From Anaeromyxobacteraceae bacterium (GTDB taxonomy: Bacteria; Myxococcota; Myxococcia; Myxococcales; Anaeromyxobacteraceae), in NCBI GenBank assembly GCA_027349605.1, contig DAIEMM010000425.1:1-5694 (forward strand): 5,694 nucleotides of DNA, written 5' to 3'. Below the pieces are notes generated by a model. It was given only the letters and a program-made list of their open reading frames with translations. It searched no databases and was not told where the DNA came from. Of the stretch, positions 1 through 4,756 are shown piece after piece; positions within the stretch are counted from its first letter, which is position 1, and every line of letters begins with the position of its first letter. The position numbers were made by a program, and so were the translations under genes.

Positions 1-504
1 GGCGGGGACGTGGACACCTTCGCGGTGGAGCCGCACGACCGGGGCGCGGTGCCGGACGCCGTGCTCCTCGTCCCGCAGCGCGGGCTCGCCCTCGAGGTGG
101 CGGCCTGGGCGGCCCAGGGGCGCGACCCCACGGCACCGGCCTCGGCGGCGGATTTCGCCCCCCTGGCGCTGGGAGATCCGGGGCAGCCCGTCCTGGCGCG
201 CCTTCCCGGCATTCCGTCCTCCTCGACCCCCGTCCTCCTCCGCGTGAAGGCGGCGAGCGGCGAGGGGAGCTACCGGGTGGTCGCGCTCGGGCCGGGAGCC
301 GACTCGGGAAACGCCGTCCTCGGACAGCTCCGGGGGCTTCAGGCGGACGAGCGGGTGGACGATGCGCTGCTCCTGGCCGCGGGCTTCGCCCACCTGGAGC
401 CCTCGTCGCCGGCGCGGGCCGAGGTGCTGCGCCTCGCCGCGCGCCTCCTCGAGTCCCCTCCCGTAAAGAAGAAGGGGGCCAGCCCGGGCGGGCCGACCCC
501 CTGA
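1..504 (+). CDS. Unrecognised protein, 3' part of a gene running in from the left edge
   Basis: The frame is open from base 1 to a TGA at 502-504, giving about 167 visible residues. The first possible start is a GTG at position 10. It has no usable SD (GGGGA lies only one base away) and the frame continues upstream, so the true start is probably outside the window. I do not recognise the family. The visible part is Ala/Leu/Gly/Pro-rich with no obvious membrane segment or catalytic motif. It contains hydrophobic stretches such as AVLLVPQRGLALEVAAWAA and a helical-looking C-terminal segment (ARAEVLRLAARLLES), and ends in a basic, proline/glycine-rich tail (VKKKGASPGGPTP). It is convergent with the ribosomal operon, with 25 nt between the two stop codons. 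The terminator of that operon lies inside this gene's last codons. That it is a real gene is inferred from the long open frame, the absence of a competing minus-strand frame and the fit to the intergenic layout. Confidence 0.6.
   Translation, partial: GGDVDTFAVEPHDRGAVPDAVLLVPQRGLALEVAAWAAQGRDPTAPASAADFAPLALGDPGQPVLARLPGIPSSSTPVLLRVKAASGEGSYRVVALGPGADSGNAVLGQLRGLQADERVDDALLLAAGFAHLEPSSPARAEVLRLAARLLESPPVKKKGASPGGPTP
465..501 (-). terminator. Intrinsic terminator of the minus-strand operon, inside the convergent gene
   Basis: Read on the minus strand, arms 501-490 (GGGGGTCGGCCC) and 485-474 (GGGCTGGCCCCC) form a 12-bp stem. Ten pairs are Watson-Crick and two are G-U, closed by a 4-nt loop (489-486). 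A pyrimidine tract, TTCTTCTTT (473-465), follows directly. The stem begins 28 nt after the rplI stop. On the plus strand the two G-U pairs become A-C mismatches and no T-run follows, so the signal points one way. The lower arm and T-tract are coding sequence of the convergent gene (codons for its KKKGASPGGP tail). Confidence 0.75.
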
Positions 505-529
505 GGAACTCCGCGGACGGATCCGGGCG

Positions 530-976
530 CTAGGTCTCGGCCTCGACCTTGACCTTCACCTTGCCGACGACGTCGGAGTGGAGCTTCACGCCCACCTCGA
601 AGTCGCCGAGCGTCTTGAGGGGCTCGGCGAGGTCGATGGCGCGCCGGTCGATCTGGACGCCGCGGCCTGCCAGCGCCTCGGCGAGGTCCATGGCGGTGAC
701 CGACCCGTAGAGCTTGTCCTGCTCGCCGACCTTGCGCTTGAACGACAGCGGCGTGTCGGAGAGCCGCCTGGCGATCGCCTCGGCGCTGGCCTTGAGCTTC
801 GCGGCCTTGGCCGCGGCCACCGCCTTCTGGTGTTCCACCTCGCGGATGTTCCGGGGATTGGCGAGGACCGCCAGGCCGCGGGGGATGAGGAAGTTCCGCC
901 CGTAGCCGGGCTTCACCTCGACGAGCTCGCCGCCCTTGCCCAGGTTGTACACGTCTTCTCGGAGGATGAGCTTCAT
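530..976 (-). CDS. rplI: 50S ribosomal protein bL9
   Basis: 148 residues, the usual bL9 length. The N-terminal rRNA-binding domain (about 1-50) carries the family signature region [25 protein letters not shown] at residues 16-36, with the conserved glycines, GYGRNFL and PRG. An Ala/Lys-rich connecting helix follows (about 45-75), then the C-terminal domain (about 80-148) with [10 protein letters not shown] at 85-94. bL9 binds 23S rRNA near the base of the L1 stalk and helps maintain reading frame. The ATG at 976-974 is preceded by AGGAG (987-983) at 6 nt spacing. That SD overlaps the TAG stop of rpsR, so the two genes are probably translationally coupled. It is the last gene of the run, and the terminator lies 28 nt beyond its stop. 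Confidence 0.97.
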   Translation of the reverse strand: MKLILREDVYNLGKGGELVEVKPGYGRNFLIPRGLAVLANPRNIREVEHQKAVAAAKAAKLKASAEAIARRLSDTPLSFKRKVGEQDKLYGSVTAMDLAEALAGRGVQIDRRAIDLAEPLKTLGDFEVGVKLHSDVVGKVKVKVEAET

Positions 977-985
977 GTCTCGCTC

Positions 986-1411
986 CTAGGCCGGCGCGAC
1001 GGTGTAGGGCAGGAGCGCCAGCACGCGGGCGCGCTTGATGGCGGTCGCCACCTGGCGCTGGTGCTTCGCACAGTTGCCGCTGATCCGGCGGGGAATGATC
1101 TTGCCGCGCTCGGTGAGGAAGTACTTGAGCTGCCCCTGGTCCTTGTAGTCGACCTTGGCGGCCTTCTCGGCGCAGAAGCGGCAGACCTTGCGGCGGCCGA
1201 AGCCCCGCCCCCGTCCGCCTTCCTCGCCATCGCGGTCTCCACGGCCGCCGCGGTCGTCGCGGTCGCGGTCGCCGCCGCCGCCGAAGCGGCCGCCGCCACC
1301 ACCACCACCACCGAATCCGCCACCGCTGCCGCCACCACCGCCGAAGCCGCCGCCGCCGAAGCGGCTGCCACCCGGCGGACCCTTGCGCTCACCCATGTCG
1401 GGACGTGCCAT
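986..1411 (-). CDS. rpsR: 30S ribosomal protein bS18 with long Gly-rich N-terminal extension
   Basis: The C-terminal 70 residues are a standard bS18: [10 protein letters not shown] at 71-80, DYKD at 88-91, [14 protein letters not shown] at 101-114, [13 protein letters not shown] at 125-137. bS18 pairs with bS6 on the platform of the small subunit. Cys77, Cys80, Cys114 and His117 form a CxxC...CxxH set, the metal-binding (C+) form of bS18. The oddity is residues 1-70. Typical bS18 is about 75 residues; here an [11 protein letters not shown] start leads into repeated [11 protein letters not shown] blocks, then an alternating Arg/Asp stretch with RGG-like motifs. The ATG at 1411-1409 is fixed by a strong SD, GGAGGA (1423-1418), 6 nt upstream. 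A second Met at residue 6 lacks such a site. It starts 2 nt after the rpsF stop, so the extension is in the genuine frame and not a start-site artefact. Confidence 0.96.
   Translation of the reverse strand: MARPDMGERKGPPGGSRFGGGGFGGGGGSGGGFGGGGGGGGRFGGGGDRDRDDRGGRGDRDGEEGGRGRGFGRRKVCRFCAEKAAKVDYKDQGQLKYFLTERGKIIPRRISGNCAKHQRQVATAIKRARVLALLPYTVAPA
1271..1365. repeat. Low-complexity GCC/ACC repeats inside rpsR, with a 20-bp direct repeat
   Basis: The same 20-bp word, beginning GCCGCCGCC and ending AAGCGGC, occurs at 1271-1290 and 1346-1365. The 75-bp offset equals 25 codons, so both copies encode the RFGGGG block in frame. Between them lies an ACC/CCA tract (1296-1312), read on the coding strand as consecutive GGT glycine codons. 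Such trinucleotide tracts are prone to length change by slippage or recombination in multiples of three, which would alter the bS18 extension without breaking the gene. Confidence 0.8.
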
Positions 1412-1413
1412 GG

Positions 1414-1869
1414 CTAGTCCTCCCCCCGGTCGTCGGCGACGGGCTCGAAGGGCTCCTCGCCGCGTTCACCGCGCTCGCCGAACTCGGGGCGCGGACGCTC
1501 CTCCTCGACCGGCGCGACCACCACGTCGGCCTCGACCTGCCGGGCGTCGACGTCGACGCCGTCGGCCACGCGGATCGACTCGAACTTGGTCACCACGTCG
1601 AGCATGCGGAGATTCCGCTCGAACTCGGCCACCAGGCCCGGCTTCCCCACGTAGAGGCAGTGGATGTACAGCGCCTTGGGCAGCTTCGCGACCGGGAAGG
1701 CCGTCTTGCGACGCCCCTGGTTCGTGAAGCGGATCACCTTCCCACCCTCGCGGCTCACCACCGCGCGGAGGCGCTCCTTGATCTCTTCCACCTGCTCGTC
1801 CGGGGTCTCCGGCTTGATCAGGTAGGTGGTCTCGTACTCGCGTGCGAGACGCTTCTGCGCTTCGGCCAT
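1414..1869 (-). CDS. rpsF: 30S ribosomal protein bS6
   Basis: 151 residues from the ATG at 1869-1867. The ferredoxin-like bS6 core covers about residues 10-102: [12 protein letters not shown] at 10-21, [19 protein letters not shown] at 48-66, and [15 protein letters not shown] at 87-101. The remaining 50 residues are an acidic, Glu/Asp/Arg-rich tail ([19 protein letters not shown] and following). It is longer than the core needs but of the same general type as the E. coli Glu-rich tail. bS6 forms a heterodimer with bS18 that binds 16S rRNA on the subunit platform. The start is chosen because GAGGGGAG (1884-1877) lies 7 nt upstream and the protein then begins as expected for the family. The frame stays open to a TTG at 1929, but those 20 extra residues do not resemble bS6 and have no SD. 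It is separated from rpsR by 2 nt and follows pth by a 94-nt leader-like gap. Confidence 0.96.
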   Translation of the reverse strand: MAEAQKRLAREYETTYLIKPETPDEQVEEIKERLRAVVSREGGKVIRFTNQGRRKTAFPVAKLPKALYIHCLYVGKPGLVAEFERNLRMLDVVTKFESIRVADGVDVDARQVEADVVVAPVEEERPRPEFGERGERGEEPFEPVADDRGED

Positions 1870-1876
1870 TCTGTAA

Positions 1877-1920
1877 CTCCCCTCGGATTCGTGCAGCGGC
1901 GGTTCGCCCGCCGCGAGGAG
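1877..1920 (-). promoter_or_regulatory. Candidate rpsF leader structure sequestering the SD
   Basis: In the mRNA (minus) sense the 94-nt gap before rpsF contains CTCCTC (1920-1915). A perfect 7-bp hairpin GCGGCGG/CCGCCGC with loop GCGAA (1914-1896) follows immediately, then TGCACGAATCC (1895-1885), then the SD GAGGGGAG (1884-1877). CTCCTC can pair with GGGGAG or GAGGGG in the SD, 6 bp with one G-U in either register, which would close a stem over the hairpin and hide the SD. The CCG at 1887-1885 falls in the unpaired 3' side. The bS6:bS18 complex is known to repress rpsF mRNA in other bacteria through a leader motif with a conserved CCG. Assigning that role here is inference, and G+C-rich DNA gives chance pairing. 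Confidence 0.4.
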
Positions 1921-1963
1921 CCCGTGCAACCTGTCTCCCCGGAGCCCAATGCCCCGGAGGCCC

Positions 1964-2542
1964 TCACTCCGCCGGCGACTTCCGGCGGTTGAACTCGTTC
2001 ATGGCCTTCGCGGCCCCTTCCACCACCACCGCCCGCGCCGCCGCCGCCCCGCGCTCCACCGCGTCCAGGACCTCCCGGTCCTCGGCGCGCGAGAAGCGCC
2101 CCAGCACCCAGTCCGCAGGATCCACCTGCGGAGGAGGGCGTCCGACCCCCACGCGCACCCGGGCGTAGTCCGGGCTGCCCACGTGGGCGTTCACGCTCCG
2201 AAGGCCATTGTGGCCCGCATGCCCGCCGCCCACCTTCACCTGCACCCGGAACGGCTCGAGCTCCAGGTCGTCGTGCACCACCACCAGGTCCGCCACATCC
2301 AGCTTCCAGAACCGCATCGCAGCGCCGACGGCCTCGCCCGAGTGGTTCATGTACGACTGCGGCTTCACGATCCAGAACTTCTCGCCACCCGCCGCCGCCT
2401 CCGCGACCTCCGCCCCGAACTTGCGGAGCGTGAACCCGGCCCCGGCCAGACGCGCCACCTCGTCGGCGACGAGGAATCCCACGTTGTGCCGGGTCCGGGC
2501 GTATTCGGGACCGGGATTGCCGAGGCCCACGAGCAGCTTCAA
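1964..2542 (-). CDS. pth: Peptidyl-tRNA hydrolase (bacterial Pth family)
   Basis: 192 residues, normal length. Pth cleaves the ester bond of peptidyl-tRNAs that drop off the ribosome, releasing tRNA for reuse. All hallmark residues are present: Asn9 in GLGNPG (6-11), catalytic His19 in TRHNVGF (17-23), Asn66 in PQSYMNHSG (61-69), Asp91 in VVVHDDLEL (87-95), and Asn112 in [12 protein letters not shown] (105-116). The start is a TTG at 2542-2540. An in-frame stop (the TAA of rplY) lies three codons upstream, and any later start would remove part of the first beta strand and GLGNPG. The only SD-like element is TAAGG (2554-2550), which overlaps the rplY stop and sits 7 nt from the TTG. Weak initiation and coupling to rplY translation are therefore likely. 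The equivalent gene in B. subtilis, spoVC, also lies directly after ctc. Confidence 0.97.
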   Translation of the reverse strand: MKLLVGLGNPGPEYARTRHNVGFLVADEVARLAGAGFTLRKFGAEVAEAAAGGEKFWIVKPQSYMNHSGEAVGAAMRFWKLDVADLVVVHDDLELEPFRVQVKVGGGHAGHNGLRSVNAHVGSPDYARVRVGVGRPPPQVDPADWVLGRFSRAEDREVLDAVERGAAAARAVVVEGAAKAMNEFNRRKSPAE

Positions 2543-2551
2543 GCGGGAGCC

Positions 2552-3301
2552 TTACTTCTTGCCACCCTTGGCGTCCCCGCCCTTGGCGGGAGCCGCGGCC
2601 TTGGCGTCGCCCGGCTTGCCGGCGGGAGCACCCGCGGCCGGAGCCGCACCCGGGGCAGCGCCCGGAGCCGCGCCCGCGGCCGGAGCCGCGGCACCCTCGA
2701 CCGCGCCCGCGACGGCGGTGGGAGCGACCACCTCCTCCTTCTCGGGGACGGCGACGTAGGCCACGACGTAGTCGGTGGCGTACTTGATCTTCGAGCCCTC
2801 GGGCGACTTCAGCTCCGAGACGTGGAGCGAGTGGCCGATCTTGATCGGGGTGACGTCCACCTCGATCTGCACCGGGATGCGGTCGGGCAGCGCCTCGACC
2901 GTGACCTCGTGGGTGGAGACCGAGAGGATGCCGCCGGCGGCGACGCCCTCGGCCCTGCCGGTGGTCACGACCGGGACCTTCACGAGCACGGGCTTGTCGA
3001 GGGCCACCTCGAGGAAGTCGGCGTGGAGGAGCCGGCGGCTGACCGGGTCGACCTGGTAGTCCTTGAAGAGCACCCGCTTCGCGCCGCTCTCCAGCTGGAG
3101 CGTGATGAGCGTGTTCCGCTTGTGCGGGGTGGCGATGGCCTTCATCACCGCGCCGGGGTCGACCGCCACCGGCGTGGGCTGGGCCTGGAGGCCGTAGACG
3201 ACGGCGGGGATCAGTCCCTGCGCGCGCAGGCGGCGAGCGGGGCCCTTGCCCTTCCCGGGGCGGGACTGTGCAGCGACGAGATTCTGGGCAGCATCGGCCA
3301 T
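2552..3301 (-). CDS. rplY: 50S ribosomal protein bL25, CTC/TL5 two-domain form
   Basis: 249 residues. The N-terminal 5S rRNA-binding domain (about 1-97) contains ARRLRAQGLIPAVVYG (22-37) and DYQVDPVSRRLLHADFLEV (81-99). The C-terminal beta domain typical of the CTC/TL5 form (about 98-187) contains VPVVTTGRAEGVAAGG (109-124) and HVSELKSPEG (160-169). Residues 188-249 are a low-complexity Ala/Pro/Gly tail that turns basic at its end (AKGGDAKGGKK). bL25 binds 5S rRNA in the central protuberance; the B. subtilis orthologue Ctc belongs to the general stress response. The ATG at 3301-3299 has SD GGGAGGA (3312-3306) 4 nt upstream. A sigma70-type promoter about 90 nt upstream suggests it can be transcribed independently of prs, and pth follows after 9 nt. 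Many orthologues have Ala- or Glu-rich tails of variable length, so the tail alone does not question the call. Confidence 0.96.
   Translation of the reverse strand: MADAAQNLVAAQSRPGKGKGPARRLRAQGLIPAVVYGLQAQPTPVAVDPGAVMKAIATPHKRNTLITLQLESGAKRVLFKDYQVDPVSRRLLHADFLEVALDKPVLVKVPVVTTGRAEGVAAGGILSVSTHEVTVEALPDRIPVQIEVDVTPIKIGHSLHVSELKSPEGSKIKYATDYVVAYVAVPEKEEVVAPTAVAGAVEGAAAPAAGAAPGAAPGAAPAAGAPAGKPGDAKAAAPAKGGDAKGGKK
2631..2689. repeat. 17-bp in-frame direct repeat in the Ala/Pro/Gly tail of bL25
   Basis: CCCGCGGCCGGAGCCGC occurs at 2631-2647 and 2673-2689, offset by 42 bp (14 codons). Each copy encodes an AAPAAG-type block of the C-terminal tail, with AAPG units between. A further pair, CCTTGGCGTC at 2566-2575 and 2599-2608, encodes the DAK units nearer the C-terminus. 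This suggests growth of the tail by short duplications. Confidence 0.65.
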
Positions 3302-3345
3302 GGATTCCTCCCAGCGGACTCCGCGGCCTTTCCGGCGCGCGCGAG

Positions 3346-3372
3346 GGACCGGTGGTGGAAAATCCCCGGTCC
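3346..3372 (-). promoter_or_regulatory. Inverted repeat in the predicted rplY 5' leader
   Basis: A perfect 7-bp inverted repeat, GGACCGG (3346-3352) and CCGGTCC (3366-3372), encloses 13 nt. The enclosed sequence can form a small inner GGA/TCC hairpin in the mRNA sense. It lies between the predicted transcription start (about 3391) and the rplY start codon. A second short hairpin, GCGG-ACT-CCGC on the plus strand (3314-3324), sits just ahead of the SD. E. coli rplY is known to be autogenously controlled by L25; whether this leader is used that way is inference. Confidence 0.35.
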
Positions 3373-3390
3373 TGGGTGAAGATGAATTGA

Positions 3391-3415
3391 GGGGCGGCTT
3401 TTAGCCGGAAACCCC
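3391..3415 (-). terminator. Imperfect stem-loop after prs, weak terminator candidate overlapping the rplY -10
   Basis: In the minus sense CGGCT-AAA-AGCCG (3407-3395) forms a 5-bp stem. It is flanked by GGGG (3415-3412) and CCCC (3394-3391), which can add four pairs across a 4-nt bulge. Only TCAATTCATC follows, not a good T-run, so termination of prs transcripts would be partial at best. The 3' arm and loop coincide with the -10 box, so the symmetry could equally be an operator. Confidence 0.3.
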
Positions 3416-3426
3416 GGTGCCGTCAA
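3398..3426 (-). promoter_or_regulatory. Sigma70-type promoter for rplY
   Basis: On the minus strand TTGACG (3426-3421, five of six consensus bases) is followed after exactly 17 nt by TAAAAG (3403-3398, four of six). The predicted start is near 3391, giving a leader of about 90 nt. This is the best promoter match I found, and it lies in a 135-nt gap where one would be expected. Confidence 0.6.
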
Positions 3427-3436
3427 GGGGTTCGGA

Positions 3437-4390
3437 TCAGACGAACAGGCTGGAGAGCGAGTCGGAGCTCTGGATGCGCCGGATGGCCTCGGCGAGGAGC
3501 CGGGCGGAGGTGACCTGCTGGATCTTGGCGCAGGCCTGGGCCTGGGGAGACAGCGGGATGGAGTCGGTCACCACCACGGACTCGATGGGGCTCTTCGTGA
3601 TCCGCTCCACCGCCGGCCCGGAGAGGACGGCGTGGGTGGCGTAGGCGTAGACCTTGGTGGCGCCCTTCTCCTTGATGGCCGCCGCGGCCTGGGTGAGCGT
3701 CCCGGCGGTGTCGATCATGTCGTCGAGGAGGATGGCCACCTTGCCGGAGACGTCGCCGATCACGTTCATGATCTCGGCGACGTTGGGCTTGGTGCGCCGC
3801 TTGTCGACGATGCCCAGCGCGCAGCCCATGCGCTTCGAGTAGGCGCGGGCCCGCTCCACGCCGCCGGCGTCGGGCGAGACGATGATCAGGTTCTCGGAGT
3901 CGGTGAACTGCCGCTTCATGTGCTCGAGCATGATGGGGGCGGCGTAGAGGTGGTCGAAGGGGATGTTGAAGAACCCCTGGATCTGCCCGGCGTGCATGTC
4001 CATCGAGACCACGCGGGTGACCCCGGCCGCCTCGATCAGGTCGGCCACCAGCTTGGCCGTGATGGGCACGCGCGGCGCCACCTTGCGGTCCTGCCGGGCA
4101 TACCCGTAGTACGGGATGACCGCACAGATGGAGCCGGCCGACGAGCGCTTGAGAGCGTCGGCCATGATGAGCAGCTCCATGAGGTTGTGGTTGGCGTTCG
4201 GGCTCGTCGACTGGATGATGAAGGTGTCGGTGCCGCGGACGTTCTCGCCGATCTCGACCTGTATTTCACCGTCGGAGAAGGCACCCACGCTGGCCGTGGA
4301 GAGCTCGCGGCCGAGATTCTGCACCACCGCCTTGGCCAGCGCCGGGTTCGAGTTGCCGGCGAAGACCTTGTAGAAGTTGGGGTTGCCCAT
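3437..4390 (-). CDS. prs: Ribose-phosphate pyrophosphokinase (PRPP synthase, class I)
   Basis: 317 residues, the normal class I length. The enzyme transfers pyrophosphate from ATP to ribose 5-phosphate, making PRPP for purine, pyrimidine, NAD, histidine and tryptophan synthesis. Diagnostic motifs: [16 protein letters not shown] at 38-53, [10 protein letters not shown] at 94-103 (ATP site), [12 protein letters not shown] at 130-141 with the metal/ATP histidine at 133, the flexible catalytic loop DKRRTKPN at 196-203, and the PRPP-binding loop [11 protein letters not shown] at 221-231. The C-terminus (SSLFV) aligns with the usual family end. The ATG at 4390-4388 gives the expected N-terminus ([13 protein letters not shown]), but no SD precedes it: a perfect palindrome occupies the 26 bases directly upstream. 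spoVG lies 69 nt upstream and rplY follows after 135 nt with its own promoter. Confidence 0.98.
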   Translation of the reverse strand: MGNPNFYKVFAGNSNPALAKAVVQNLGRELSTASVGAFSDGEIQVEIGENVRGTDTFIIQSTSPNANHNLMELLIMADALKRSSAGSICAVIPYYGYARQDRKVAPRVPITAKLVADLIEAAGVTRVVSMDMHAGQIQGFFNIPFDHLYAAPIMLEHMKRQFTDSENLIIVSPDAGGVERARAYSKRMGCALGIVDKRRTKPNVAEIMNVIGDVSGKVAILLDDMIDTAGTLTQAAAAIKEKGATKVYAYATHAVLSGPAVERITKSPIESVVVTDSIPLSPQAQACAKIQQVTSARLLAEAIRRIQSSDSLSSLFV

Positions 4391-4416
4391 GACCGGCGCG
4401 TTATACCGCGCCGGTC
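4391..4416 (-). promoter_or_regulatory. Perfect 26-bp palindrome abutting the prs start, with a TATAAC box in its centre
   Basis: GACCGGCGCG (4391-4400) and CGCGCCGGTC (4407-4416) are exact reverse complements around a 6-nt centre. On the minus strand the centre contributes TATAAC (4405-4400), five of six bases of a -10 box. No convincing -35 lies 16-18 nt upstream. If TATAAC is used, transcription would begin about 0-3 nt before the ATG and the prs mRNA would be leaderless, which agrees with the missing SD. Alternatives are a repressor operator over the -10, or an RNA hairpin at the end of the spoVG transcript. No T-run follows, which argues against an intrinsic terminator. Confidence 0.5.
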
Positions 4417-4459
4417 GCGCCGGGAACAGCGGAAGTGAGGCGCTCCAGGCGGGGGCGCT

Positions 4460-4756
4460 CTAGGCGATGCCGTCGGCGTCGGCCGGCTGGGGGGCCGTGC
4501 CCCGCGCCAGCTCGCGATCGTACTCGGACAGGATGATCCGCTCCATCCGCTCGCGGGTCTCGGTGTTGAGCGGGTGGGCGATGTCCTTGAAGGTCCCGTC
4601 CTTGCGCCGCTTGGCGGGCATGGCCACGAAGAGGCCCGTGGTCCCGTGGATGACCTTCAGCCCGCGAACCACGAAGCACCCGTCGATGGTGATGGTCACG
4701 TAGGCCTTCAGCTTGTCCTCGTGGACCGGGAAGATGCGGACCTCGGTGATCTCCAT
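4460..4756 (-). CDS. spoVG: SpoVG family nucleic-acid-binding regulator
   Basis: 98 residues, typical for SpoVG. The conserved core is present in order: MEITEVRIFPV at 1-11, TIDGCFVVRGLKVIHG at 23-38, TGLFVAMPAKRRKDG at 40-54, and KDIAHPLNTETRERM at 57-71. The C-terminal tail (RELARGTAPQPADADGIA) is not conserved. SpoVG was named for spore cortex formation and septation control in Bacillus. In several bacteria, including non-sporulating ones, it binds DNA or RNA and acts as a pleiotropic regulator; its targets here are unknown. The ATG at 4756-4754 has SD GGGGAG (4769-4764) 7 nt upstream. Both lie inside the 3' end of ispE, overlapping by 49 nt, so expression is probably tied to ispE. The SpoVG-prs neighbourhood matches the arrangement in Bacillus. 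Confidence 0.96.
   Translation of the reverse strand: MEITEVRIFPVHEDKLKAYVTITIDGCFVVRGLKVIHGTTGLFVAMPAKRRKDGTFKDIAHPLNTETRERMERIILSEYDRELARGTAPQPADADGIA

Noticed and set aside
505..529. Small palindromes (TCCGCGGA, CGGATCCG) between the converging stops
   Set aside because: They are too short to be meaningful; the neighbouring 12-bp stem explains termination better.
1155..1727. A proline/arginine-rich plus-strand frame of 190 codons across rpsR and rpsF
   Set aside because: It arises from reading the Gly-codon repeats of rpsR in reverse; no SD and no domain.
1870..1929. A 20-residue N-terminal extension of bS6 from a TTG
   Set aside because: It has no SD and does not resemble bS6. The ATG at 1869 has a strong SD and the expected N-terminus, and the stretch is better explained as leader RNA.
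1937..1959. Direct repeat CCCCGGAG at 1937-1944 and 1952-1959 in the pth-rpsF gap
   Set aside because: Eight G/C-rich bases twice within 23 bp are likely by chance here, and no regulatory pattern fits.
1949..3379. A 476-codon plus-strand open frame opposite pth and rplY
   Set aside because: It is antisense to two clear genes. Long open shadows are expected at this G+C content, and its His/Arg/Asp-rich product has no family features.
3632..4438. A 268-codon plus-strand open frame opposite prs
   Set aside because: It is the shadow of a complete Prs with all motifs; its Gly/Asp/Val/His-rich composition is typical of reverse reading.
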